Shown: positions 11,186 through 22,322 of the stretch, piece by piece
Numbering within the stretch: position 1 is the stretch's first letter
Layout: every line of letters begins with the position of its first letter
Assembly: GCA_905250115.1 (NCBI GenBank)
Contig: CAJNOI010000090.1
Coordinates: 241,511 to 305,510, forward strand
Reading direction: 5' to 3'
DNA: 64,000 nt
DNA from: Adineta steineri
Lineage: Eukaryota; Rotifera; Eurotatoria; Adinetida; Adinetidae
Notes under the pieces: generated by a model
Databases searched by the model: none
Told to the model about the DNA's origin: nothing
The model's input: only the letters and a program-made list of their open reading frames with translations
Made by a program: the position numbers and the translations under genes

Positions 11186-13009
11186 CTATATGGAAATAAC
11201 TTGAAATTTTATTGTTCGTTGCACATTACACAGCTTCTCCTGTATCGCTACTATTTCCTCCATAAATCGTTGATTTTGTATAACCTCTTCGTTTGCCTGT
11301 AATATTACTTTCTCTAATCGAAGACATATACCCATAAGTCGTTCCCATTCATTCGAATCTAGCAAATTTTCTAGATTGGTTTTATTAATAATTAATTGAA
11401 TACATCGAAGAGCACACATATTTCCGATTAGTTCAAGTATTGTTTCCCAAAAACATGATTTGTAAGAGTGATGATATTTATTCGTCCTAGGCATTTCATG
11501 GTGACCCATGTCAAGTAAAAAATGATTTATTGTAATATTATGTACGTATTTGTAATCTTTCTTATTGTGATAACTATGAGTGCAACCTGATCTTACACAA
11601 TGTAGTGCAAATTTTTTGATTGAACTTGGAAGGTATGTGAATATGTCCACGAACCTATATATATACGAATCAATCGCACTGCTATACCGAAGAGAAAGTC
11701 GAATCAAATTAGGGAACATTTTTTCGCATTGATTGAGTTTCTCCATCTGCTTGAAGTTGTCAAGTGTGAGTGAAATAACATCAGTGAGAATGACAAAATC
11801 AGTCATTATTCTCATTGTTTCGAATTGAACTTCATTAAGATACAACGAAACAATTTGTTTCGGTTTGATTTGTCGAAAAATCATTCGAAAATAACAAGAA
11901 GAAGGCTTATATACTTGTATTTTTGTTTCAGAATTAGATAACACAGGAAGAATATTGTCCGAAAACGCATTGAGTGAGTCGTTGAATGTAAGATATTTGC
12001 AGATCTCTAGAATAATATCCCAAGAAAGACCAGTCTTGGTTTGGAAATTAAACGACTAAAACAGAATCAATAACAATATTTTAAGTCTATAACTTCAACT
12101 TACTAAAGTTTGTTCATTCTCATCATGCTTTTCTTTAAAATCCATCAATTCATGTAGTAATATTTCACGAGCTGTCTTAACATCAGCACCTATTAAGACA
12201 TTATCTTTGATCAATGATGTGAACTCATATTCAGATGATTTTGACCAGTGTTTGTTTCTTGCTGATCGCCGCATTATACCAATAAACATTGGACATTGTT
12301 CCATTGAAAAACTACAAGATCCGTGAGTAGGAAACATTTCTTCCCAGACCTCTATCAATCTGTTTAAAAAAAGTATAATGTCTATTATACAGTTGTGAAT
12401 TGTTTACCTATTTCTGTTTGATTCAACTGTTATGTCCCATGGCCAAACAATATAGTTTTCAAGTAAATATTCAATAATAATCTCTGAACAGAATATTTTC
12501 GAACAAATCATATCACTAAACATGTTTTTATCATGATGTATGTACACGAGCACTGGTAAGCTCTAAAAACGAAACTATTTTGTGTCTTTTATAGAGATAA
12601 ACAAACGTTTTCAATTGCAGATGAAGTGAAAGCTGTTTCACAAGCAGCTTGAAGAGAACCTGCGAAAAATTGTGGACAACTATTGTATCGTTTCGTAAAA
12701 CATGTACGAAAAGAATCAATAGCAGCAGCTTCATTCTGATATAGCGTCGGAACTTTGAAGATCATAGAATGCTAAATAGATCTTTTATTTTTATAAATGA
12801 AAATGAATTTACTAGGGCTAAGATCGAAGAACGTATGATCATAATCACGAGTATCATCGTCACTTATTTGTGCATCATCATCATCCTATAGAGTCAGATA
12901 AATAAAAAAAGTTTTCAAAAAAGTGAATTTATTGAAAATATGCATATTTCTCTATGGATAATTCTAAAAAAATTCTCATTTTATATTTATACAGAAGTAT
13001 ACTTACCAT
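11186..13009 (-). CDS. FAF1-like UAS domain fused to F-box/LRR-type region
   Basis: Six exons keep frame: 13009-13007 (the ATG itself), 12885-12813, 12752-12607, 12562-12408, 12359-12104 and 12055-11186, about 500 residues. After an acidic start (DDDDAQISDDD) comes a thioredoxin-like UAS domain. It resembles Fas-associated factor 1, with PQFFAGSL, VLVYIHHDKNMFSDMICS, ENYIVWPWDIT and a PMFIGIMRR block at about residues 30-210. The UBX domain that ends FAF1 is absent. A 46-nt phase-0 intron instead leads into an F-box-like segment (LSWDIILEICKYLTFNDSLN) and an LRR-like tail that shares IKP-x-Q-I-V-SL-x-L with the F-box gene at 14107-16415. UAS proteins act in p97/ubiquitin pathways and F-box proteins in SCF ligases, so a role in protein turnover is inferred. 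The first exon and the exon 2/3 acceptor are the least certain parts. Confidence 0.6.
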
Positions 13010-13012
13010 TGT

Positions 13013-14106
13013 GAACGTTCGATTAATTATTATCGGCAACAGAACTTCTAATAAAAACAAAATAAAACGTACGTCTTTTATTATTCTGAAAAAAAAACAT
13101 TTAATGCAGTGGGTTTCTTCCAACTTGAAAAAAGCAATGTTATTTTTATGTGTCAACGTCATATAAGAGTTACAGGAGAGATAGGAGGGAAAGAAAAGAA
13201 AAAAAATTGTGTGCATGAAGAGCTGTAGGTAGCGAAACAATAATAAACTTGAAGTACTTCACTATATTTATTCAATAGGACCAATTTTTTCTATGTTAAA
13301 GAAGAACACAGATTTTTTATATATCATCAATATTTTTCAATATTGCTATGAACTCATCATGATTTTAATTATTTATGGTGCGCAAAAATGCTTGCTATAG
13401 AATTACGTATGTGTACATTTACCTCTCTATGGATGTGTTTTATCGTGTTTCGTTCTGTAAAACGTGGTTATTTTCATATCTCTCACATCATAATACTGAT
13501 TTATGTCTTTTCTTCAGTATATTAAAACGAAAGTGAGGGTACTTTAGCTATTATATTAATTTTTATTGCTTATACTAGTTATTTTACAAATGTTAAGTAC
13601 GTACTCGAACATTTTATGTTAACGTTAAACCATGGCTTGACATCAATTTACTGTTAACGAGAAAGTACGGATAGTAAAACACTACTAGTCTCAATCCTAT
13701 CATTTCTTGAGATTTTCTTCAAAGATATTCAAAGGTCCTGCTTTGAATTCCAGTAATTGCTTGTTGCGGTGTATTTCACGATTCAATAGCTTCGTGTTCA
13801 GATTATTTTGTCGACAAATAATGCCTCTTGAGGGTGTGGGTGGGTTTGAGTGTAAAATGAATAGAATACTCTCAAACCCACACGCACACGCACACCCATA
13901 TTTGTTGGATTATTTTCGAATGAATACCAGTATTCGTACCTATCCTTATCCTATTCAAATATATTCTGATTATTATGTTATGACTGGGACAATACTTTCT
14001 TTGGTCATCTTATGACAAAAACGTATTCTTTCAATTAAAAGGAAAAATTGTGCACGATTTCACCATTATTTATTTCAGAATTATATTACGATATAACAAA
14101 AAAAAC
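13013..14106. other. Intergenic, no supported gene
   Basis: The frames here are short and AT-driven; the one at 13707-14015 runs through hairpin 7 and is rejected. Confidence 0.5.
13827..13897. repeat. TGTGGG-type hairpin 7
   Basis: CTTGAGGGTGTGGGTGGG at 13827 faces CTCAAACCCACACGCACACG and CACACCC ending at 13897. The right arm has gained one extra CACACG unit. Confidence 0.75.
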
Positions 14107-16415
14107 TTATTCTAGATGAAACAGAAAGCCGATTATAATCACGAAATAACAACATATTAATATGCCTACTGGTTCCATTCCAAAACTAAACATGCTGTGC
14201 ACGGAATGCAGTATCATGCCGTAGTAGTATAGTTGTGATTTACATGTAACTAGAGGATTTCGCAGGCAAGAGAAATGATTAAGAGCCATAGTTCCAATAA
14301 TGTACAGAACGATTCTGACAAAAATATTCATGACAATATAGGTGCACGAAGAATTAAATGTTAGCATGCGCGTGATTAATATATTTAAAATGTTAGAGCA
14401 CAAGTTAGAAAAATGTATAACCTGTGAGCAAGTAACATCGGAATGGCGAGATACAAGTCTCATTAATTCGTGATAACGACGTCCACATCGTGGAGGCCAA
14501 TGTGCAATCCAAAATGATTGTGATGTCTAAATTCAATGTTCAAACAAATGATAATGGCACTGAAGAGAACATACCTGTCTATTAATCCAAACATGAACAG
14601 TGCAAGATGATGCGTGTCTAAACTCACGATAGAACCGACATGTAAAGTTTGTATTACTAAGTCGTCGAACTCGACGGATAGATAATTCTGGATTTTGAAA
14701 CCAATTTCGTTCATTTTCGGTGAATTTTGATTTAATAGTAAAAGATGCATTGGACAAGTATTTGAATCCATCGATTAAACGAATCATATCCGAAATCGAA
14801 TTGATCTTTGATATTTGTAAACATTCAACATGAGGAAATATATGCAATATATCTTCAATGATGAAACGAGTGATTTTGGTTGAAGTGAAAATTTCAAGAG
14901 ATCGAATATTTTCGTATCGTTTACCACGAAACTGATCAATAAAATTTTGGGTTAAATCGACAGTAAATGATAGCTTATAACGACGGGGCATTTTGCGTAA
15001 ATCGAAAGGTAACAATTGTATACAGTTTAGCCAGTTGGGCTCAAAATCTTGTCTTTGTTGAGTATTCAAAATCGTCAACGGTCGATTCTGACTGTTATTA
15101 TAGAGAAAATGCAGGGCCTCAACATGATCAAAAATGTGTATATTTGAAAATGCAAATCGTCTTATAATGACTTCAGTGGTATTTCTGTAGAGAAATGTCT
15201 GATTAGGTACTGTAAAATATTGTGGATTGTAATCGTTGAAAACATGCTTTGGACCATATTGAGGTACTGAAAAAAGATATAGTAAGTCGTAAGCAACATA
15301 CCAACATTTTTCTTCAAGCCAAAATGATGTACGAAATGTGTTAAGCATTTGTTCAATATTCTCGATATTAACTTTGAATTTAAAGCTGAATATGTTAAAA
15401 TTTTTACTAAGATTTTGCCATCGATAGCCATCTGCAAGATCCACGGAACCTTTGATGTGTAATGTAAGATATTTTAGATGAGATAAATTTGGTAAAAAAC
15501 GTTCCATTTGATCCATTGATATAATTGAATCTATTAGCAAAAAATATATAACCCTACTATTATTTTTTACGATAATAAGAAAGAGACGTTTCTATTCTTT
15601 TTTGGAAAAAAAATTCAAACAAGTCATCTCACTGATCTATTCCGAAATCAATATTAATATCTATTTGTTAAAAAATAGTTACCATTTATCGTTAAAATAA
15701 GCCATTTTAGTTGAGAAGGTGTATCAAGAAGCTCAATATTCGAAGTATCACCTTCGAGACAAACATCGAGTGATCTTAAGTGAGGTGTTTGAATCAAAAT
15801 CATTTGCAATTCATTAATAGTTGACTGTGCTAACGCTAGAGAGCGAAGATTTACTAAAAGTGGTGTCCTTGTTGCAATAAATTTTTGACCAATATTTAGC
15901 CGATGCAGTTTTGGTAACACTTGACTTAACGTTTTACTTAAAAGCGGAGTTACTTGGTTTATTAGAGGTGAATAATCATAAATCCTAAGAGGAGATTTAG
16001 TTGTGACAGAATTTATATGAAATGAACGTAGTTGATCAAGTTTGTTTAAATCTAATAAAATTAATTCTAATGTTTCATTTTCAATACAATATAATGTTAA
16101 TGATTGAAGTCGAGTAAATTGTTTAATACTAATACGAGAAAGAAATAGTTCAGATTGACCAGGTGTAGCACTAGCATCTGAGAGTACCAGAGATATGACT
16201 TGATCAGGTTTTATATGACGACAAATAAGATCAAAATTGTCTTTCGAAATCGATTTGAAATCAAATCGATAAAATGAATATGTCCGTAGAACACCATCGA
16301 CACGATCACTAACATTGGAAAAGCTTAAAAGAATATCATGAGCCAAAAAATAATCGAAGATATCGTACAGAAGGTCTACAGGTAATCGATCGAAAAACCA
16401 GATTTTATTTGCCAT
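14107..16415 (-). CDS. F-box/LRR-type protein
   Basis: Exon 1 16415-15683 and exon 2 15530-14575 join in phase 1 (donor GTAACT, acceptor AATAG). A 48-nt phase-0 intron then leads to exon 3 14526-14107. Together they give up to about 702 residues. Residues 5-45 form an F-box (FFDRLPVDLLYDIFDYFL). Repeated LRR-like segments follow (LVNLRSLALAQS, TPHLRSLDVCLEG, LSHLKYLTLHIKG). F-box proteins present substrates to SCF ubiquitin ligases through the C-terminal repeats, probably in cytosol or nucleus. The last 110 residues, from 14440 down, are unusually hydrophobic and unlike an LRR. The frame could instead stop at 14533 without the last splice, giving 576 residues. It shares the HIKPDQVISL motif with the neighbouring UAS-F-box gene, which points to a common origin. 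Confidence 0.65.
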
Positions 16416-16673
16416 AATCCGAAATTACGCAATGTCACTTAAAGATTTTACTTTGTATATCTAGGAAAAATTACATAAATCATCTGTTACATAGTAATCA
16501 ATGATTTGTCATCCTAGTAAACAAATACACGAAAATCGTTTTTTTCCTCAAATAATAACTATTTACATAGTTACTTCAATATACACCTATCAATTTCCAT
16601 TGGAAAAAAGAAGAAAAAGTATATTGGCGTATTACGAAATACTTGTCAGTTCCGGACGTGAGTGTTCGTCAAG

Positions 16674-16750
16674 ATGAGGGTGTGTGAGACATATCCATGT
16701 AGCATCTACGCCTGTCTACGTCGGCAACCTCGCCCACTCACACCCTTCAA
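16674..16750. repeat. TGTGGG-type hairpin 8
   Basis: ATGAGGGTGTGTGAG faces CGCCCACTCACACCCTTCAA across about 40 nt. Confidence 0.65.
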
Positions 16751-16764
16751 TTTTAACTATGCAG

Positions 16765-16944
16765 GATATCATTCTCTTTCTTCCGTCCTCTTGAGTCATA
16801 TACGAATGATTAAGTATTTTTATTTTCGCTTGATTCTCTCGATATATATATGTGCTTTAATGTGTGCAAAGATTCATTCCTTTCATTTCAAGTAAATGGA
16901 TTATACCATTATGACTCAAGAGAATAGATGAAAAAGAATGATCT
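16765..16944. repeat. Foldback element A
   Basis: The 37-nt left arm at 16765-16801 (ATCATTCTCTTTC then CTCTTGAGTCATA) is the reverse complement, with few mismatches, of 16909-16944 (TATGACTCAAGAGAA then AAAGAATGAT). The spacer is about 107 nt. It lies immediately after hairpin 8. Confidence 0.55.
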
Positions 16945-17135
16945 ATCGTGCCTGAAGGCCATGACAGAGGGTAGAAAGTGAAACAAGATATTGCACTAAC
17001 TTTTTTTTGCGAAGCATCGCAGAAGAAATTATGCGCACATAAGAGAGAAAAAAATAAAATAAAAGGAAGGAAGAAGAAAAAAACTGAAACGAACAATGTA
17101 GAAGGAATATATCAGTTAAGCTTTTATACAATATC

Positions 17136-17170
17136 GAGATGGGTGGGTGAAAGAGAACAATCACACCCAA
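17136..17170. repeat. TGTGGG-type hairpin 9 (compact)
   Basis: GATGGGTGGGTGA and TCACACCCAAGATC enclose a loop of only about 12 nt. Confidence 0.5.
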
Positions 17171-17637
17171 GATCTTTCAAAAAGCTGATATGTTTCTTAT
17201 ATTCATGGTTGTGCAATAACGCTTATATGGAAATAGTTTTTGCAGAAATGAAACACTTATTTAAAAGTAGGAAAACTCGAAAGACAATAGCGCTTGTATT
17301 AGCTGAGATAAGAATAGATTCATATTCAATCTTATCGTGTATTGATATGTGAAAACGTATTCTATACAATGAAGATTTACTGAAAGGTATCAGTTAAGAC
17401 GAACTGTATTCAAAAATTGCTTAGATTTGCTTGTCAAGATTTTTTCGTGAATCAATACAGTAAAAAACAAAATTTGTTACAAAACAATTTTTGAACAGCA
17501 ATTTACTATTAAAATAACAGATTTCTGTTATTTTTTCTACTTCTTGGTATTAAAATTTCAGTTAATTGATGATTCTCAAGAATCAAATGACAGCAGCTCT
17601 AATCTGATACGGAAAAATCCGTAAGTGTTGACACAAG

Positions 17638-17676
17638 ATGAGTGTAGGTGTAAATATGATACATCCGCTCTCACAA
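17638..17676. repeat. TGTGGG-type hairpin 10 (weak)
   Basis: ATGAGTGTAGGTGTA faces ATCCGCTCTCACA with mismatches. Confidence 0.35.
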
Positions 17677-17796
17677 TAGTTATTAAATTATGAGTTCACA
17701 CTCATAAATAAATTATTATCAACTATAATTAGCACCGTTTTGAAGAGCATTAACTATTATTTTTTATAAATAATCATTGATCTTTCCACAATTATA

Positions 17797-17856
17797 CAGG
17801 GTGTCGGTGTAGTTGTGTTTTCTTCATACCCATCCACACCTACATCCTCAAGATGG
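17797..17856. repeat. TGTGGG-type hairpin 11
   Basis: CAGGGTGTCGGTGTAG faces ACCCATCCACACCTACATCC, and the outer end is CCTCAAGATGG as in other members. Confidence 0.65.
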
Positions 17857-18219
17857 TTTTTTCACAAAACTAACCCAATGATTAGTTCATATTGTTATAG
17901 TGTGCTAATTCATAGTAATTTTTATCGAAATGTCAAAGTATAGTCTTAATCTCAATTTCATATAAAATCATTGTAGACTTGAAATAGAAACTGTCACCTT
18001 CAAATACTCATTCAATTCACAAATTAAATTCATTAATATTTATGACAATGAAAAAAGTACCCAAAGAGTTCAACATTTTCTAATTTTATCTCATTTATCT
18101 GCTTGTATTGCCGTCAGAAGATACCCATCCCGTCATCATTGTTGTCGTTAACAAGAAGAGAGTGATTCCAGTCACAAAAGAAAATGACCGGTCACCAATC
18201 AAATGAGAAGTATCAAACA

Positions 18220-18226
18220 TATATAA
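18220..18226 (+). promoter_or_regulatory. TATA box of the cupin gene
   Basis: TATATAA lies about 70 nt upstream of the ATG at 18295. The same spacing is seen before the genes at 20813 and 53600. Confidence 0.45.
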
Positions 18227-18294
18227 CATCACTTTTTTTCTTCTTCTCATTATATATTCTTTTTTTGTCTACGTTATAATTCCATTTCCTTTCA

Positions 18295-19053
18295 ATGTTG
18301 TGCTACTTAGGATTCTTCGTTTACATTGCTAATGTTTTATCGGTAAGTTATTAATTGTATATGATTAAAGTATTCTCGATGGTAAATGTTTTATTTTCTA
18401 TAGGTCAGTTCATACAAATCTATAGAACATGAAAATTTATTTCACTTATCCAAAACAAAAGCGATGACGTATGAAGGTGGTAATATATGGCAAGCCGATG
18501 AGACTAGTTTTCCGATACTGAAAAATCAGTTCGGATCAATGGCCATTTTGACCTTGAAAGTGGGTGGTATTCGTCAACCCCATTGGCATCCCTTTGCTTG
18601 GGAATTGAACTATGTTATTAGTGGTAAGCATTTGAACAGATATATCCGCATTCACAATTAAGTTTTCAATGGCGTATAATAAATGTTTTTCGTATATTTT
18701 CAGGAAAAGCTGAATGGAGTATTGTTGGAACTAATGGTCAGCATGATTCATTTATAGCTAATGTCGGTGATCTCGTGTTTATTCCTCGTGGCATTTTTCA
18801 TTATTTTGCAAATGCTGATAGCGAAGAAGAATTAAAAGTTTTAATTATATTTAATTCTAGTCAGGTTGTAGAAGATGATGATATTGGAATTGTTCCTTCA
18901 TTGAATGAAATGCCTATTGATATATTGGCTGCTTCATTTGGAATGCCAAAAGATTATTTCAAAGATATTCCAAGAAATGTAACATCAACACCAATTATTT
19001 TACGGAAAGATACAAAACATCGAAATCCTTCGCTCTTAAGAAAAAAGGCATAA
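18295..19053 (+). CDS. Secreted single-domain cupin, oxalate decarboxylase/germin-like
   Basis: Exons 18295-18342, 18404-18623 and 18704-19053 join in frame across introns of 61 and 80 nt and give 205 residues. Residues 1-16 are a signal peptide. The cupin motif 1 HWHPFAWE supplies His76, His78 and Glu83. The second motif GDLVFIPRGIFHYF supplies His122, so the metal-binding set is complete. Related bacterial and fungal proteins use Mn for oxalate decarboxylation, usually with two cupin domains. This one has a single domain, and the substrate cannot be told from sequence. A TATA box and short introns show it is a resident animal-type gene even if the family was acquired by transfer, which is common in bdelloids but not shown here. 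The C terminus is basic (NPSLLRKKA). Confidence 0.75.
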
Positions 19054-20742
19054 GGCTAGAAATTCTTTAGGATGATTGTCATTTTTCTTTGTTCCATTAT
19101 TCTTCATACATAAAATAAAATATACTTCTCGGATTATGTACGGAATTTTGTATATGTTTTCATTGCTGATGCACTATATAGAAAAATCTAAGCATCGTTA
19201 TAATCAAAGAAGATGAGAATCTATGTATTGGCAGTAACTAAAGTAGAACTTGAATTATTAACAACTTTGAAATTCTATTGTAATGAGCTGTCTACCTTCC
19301 ATAATAAGCAAAGTCAAATGAAGAAAAATTAATTATGTATCACATTTATGTCTATACCATTTGTTTTATCTTTTTGTAAAACAAAAATCAGTAAATATTC
19401 ATCAAGCAGCTGATGAAAGTTCTTCTTTATTTTCTCAAAACTTTCTTTGTACTATTTTTGTCTTTAGAAAAACTTAAAATCAATGCTCTAATATTATCAA
19501 TATGTTTTCAAAATGAATTTATACAAATGAATAAAAGATTAGTCCAGTAGCATTGTAATTCATAAGCGTCTCACTTTATTTAGATGAAAGTAGGAGCATT
19601 CTCAAAGGAAAAAATTCTCTTTTCACGTTTAAATTTCAATGAATATGTATAAAAATATCTTCAATAAAGTAATAGAAGAGATACTCCTGCAAATAAGGTA
19701 TGATATTAATATCGGAGTCTACACCCGCACCCTCAAGATGGTAACAATCTAGTAGATCCTATTTAAATATAAAAAAATGTTTTTCTAATATTTTTATGAT
19801 TTACGAATTGCTAACAATATATTTCAAAATTTTTGTCATCACTTTTCTCAATACTGATCATGAATGATAGAAATAGATTTTTATTATTGCTCTGAAGAAT
19901 AACTATTTTCAGATGGCAACATATGCTCTTATTGATTAAATATTTTCTAAAAATAAAATAAAAGAAACTTGTTTAACAATGTCATAAAAACGGAAGGTAA
20001 CAGATTGCTTTGATTCATTATGTCAAACAAATATCTCTAAATATATCCATCATTGGAAATTTATTTATTATAATATTTGATAAAAGAAAAGTCTTTCAAT
20101 GAAACCTTGTGTTGGAATTAAATCGAATGATATCAGAAAAAAGAGGAATAAACTATGTTCAGTCTAAAGTGATGAAATAGAAAACATGATTACTTACAAG
20201 ATTTTGTGACAAATAAGTTCTAAAATATTTCATATCGATCAAAATCTATCCCTAGAATATAGGGTGGCGAAGAGGATGTCGATTAATAAAAAACAATAAA
20301 AAGGATCTAGTTTATCATTTAGTATAATTCAATTTCTTCATCGAACTTCAGTGAATACATTCTGTGCTCGATAGAAAAAACGATTTCTTTTCTTCACTGA
20401 TCTTTTAAATATTTATTTTTTATAGCTGTGCTTGTTATTGTTGAATTTTTAATTTAAATAACTGCAAATGTCATCAAACAATATTTGACAACATGTGATA
20501 ATTATTACGCCAACTGTGACCATCTTTTTTGTTTAAATGCCTTGTAATTACTTTATAAAAAGAAAGGTCAATTGTATGTATTTTCACAGATGGTGTAATA
20601 AGAGCCAAAAATAGCAAATAAATTTGTTTACTAATATTGATGGGATATTTGATGAATGGATGCATCTGTTGTTTTATAAAAACTATTCATTTTTCAGGAC
20701 AAATTTAACGATAATAATAGGCTCTTTCAAATCTCATGTAAG
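19054..20742. other. Intergenic, no gene seen
   Basis: The stretch is AT-rich and has no spliced or single-exon frame I can support. It contains one half-hairpin at 19718. Confidence 0.5.
19718..19743. repeat. Solo right arm of a TGTGGG-type hairpin
   Basis: GTCTACACCCGCACCC followed by TCAAGATGGTAAC; no left arm is present. The terminal CCCTCAAGATGGTAAC is identical to the solo arm at 53849. Confidence 0.55.
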
Positions 20743-20749
20743 TATATAA
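20743..20749 (+). promoter_or_regulatory. TATA box of the three-repeat secreted protein
   Basis: TATATAA followed by GG lies 70 nt before the start codon at 20813. Confidence 0.5.
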
Positions 20750-20812
20750 GGACGTAGAAAAATCAGGATAATCACTAACTTTCTATTTGATTTTTGTGTT
20801 GTTCAACAAAAA

Positions 20813-22322
20813 ATGTCTTCATATTGCTTCGCATTTGTAGCGATTATTGCTGTAATCGGTACCATCGTTGTTGATGATGCTTCTGGAAGTAAGTGTACAT
20901 CTTCACTTTATATTTGTTATAACCTTCTCAACCACAATTACTTCTCCTTTCACTATAACTATCAATTTCTTTTCGTACATTATTTATCAACCTAATTCCG
21001 CTGTAAGACATGCACATAATACAACATGTTTAATTTTTTTTTCAGCATTGATCCCAACATGTTCCGTCGCTTCACACAGCTGTTCATCTACAGATGCACA
21101 AACAATCACGGGCTCATTCATTATGATCAGTGCAGATTTTGCATTACTGACAGCACAAAAGGCTTCTATTATATCGTGTTTTACCAATCAGTTAAGATTA
21201 TCGTCGTCTTTGAATATTAAAGTAACAGTGCAAGTGCAAGCAATTGATCGGTTAAGCAATGGTGACTGCCGAGTATCATACAAATGCTCAGGAGTTGGTC
21301 ATCACCCTTCAGCTCTAAGTTGTTTGAAAGCAACACCAAATTGTGATGCGTTCAAAACCATTCTTGGAAAGTGTTTTCGTTCTTCCGGTACGAAAGTTGG
21401 TGGTGGTCTTCCAATTTTAGGTGGCCTCTTGGGAGCCGTTGGTGGTATATTGAAGGTAGGTTCGGGTATAATAGGTGGTTTACTTGCAGCAGTTACCTCC
21501 CATACATGCTCATCAACAGGTACACAAACAATTGGTGGTACATTCATTATTGTTAAAGTAGATGTGACATTAGTGACAGTACAAAAGGCTTCTATTGCAT
21601 CGTGTTTTACCAAACAGTTACGATTATCACATGCTTTGAATCTTAAAGCAATAGTAGAGGTGCAAGGAATCGAACACTTAGCCAATGGTGACTGTCGAGT
21701 ATCATACAAATGTTCAGGAGTTGGTCATCACCCTTCAGCTCTAACTTGTTTGAAAGCAACACCAAATTGTGATGAGTTCAAAACCATCCTTGGAAAATGT
21801 TCACATTCTTCCGGTACTCAAGTTGGTGGAAACAATAATGACGATGGGCAATATGATGAAAACAATAATGGAGATGTTCAATATGATGGAAACAATAGTG
21901 GAGATGGCCAATATGACGGAAACAATAATGGCGATGGCCAATATGATGGAAGCAATAATGGAGATGTCCGAGGTGATGAAAGCGTTGATGTAACAGTTAG
22001 CTCCAATACATGCTCATCTACAGATTCAGAAACAATCGACGGCTCATTCGATATTTGCAATGCAGATTTGGAATTACTAAAAGTACAAAAGGATTCTTTT
22101 GAATCGTGTTGTGCCAACCAGTTACGATCATCACATGCTTTGAATATTAAAATATCAGTGGAGGTGCAAGGATTCGAACAGTTAGAAAATGGTGACTGTC
22201 GAGTATCGTACAAATGCTCAGGAGTTGGTCATCACCCTTCAGCTCTAAGTTGTTTGAAGACATGCCCAAATACGAATCCATTCCGAGACATTCTTGGAAA
22301 GTGTTCACTCCTAAAGTGGTGA
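20813..22322 (+). CDS. Secreted protein with three ~100-residue Cys-rich repeats
   Basis: Exon 20813-20888 (signal peptide, residues 1-24) is spliced in phase 1 (GTAAGT, TTTCAG) to exon 21046-22322, giving about 450 residues. Three tandem domains each open with CSST and contain a Phe/Ile-rich middle. Each then has NGDCRVSYKCSGVGHHPSAL, nearly invariant, and ends in ILGKC. Linker 1 is a Gly/Leu/Ile-rich hydrophobic segment (GGLLGAVGGIL). Linker 2 is a run of about five 9-residue NNNGDGQYD units, very acidic and Asn-rich. The domain family is not recognised. The third repeat has gained extra cysteines (ESCCANQ, KTCPN). The near-identity of the central motif between repeats points to recent duplication or gene conversion. 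A secreted structural or binding role is possible. Confidence 0.7.

Larger units (their letters stand above)
16945..18294. other. Intergenic, hairpins only
   Basis: No coding frame is supported here. Three hairpins are the only structured sequence. Confidence 0.5.

Noticed and set aside
16857..17352. Overlapping frames on both strands near 17 kb
   Set aside because: They run through hairpin 9 and foldback A and have no domain or splice support.
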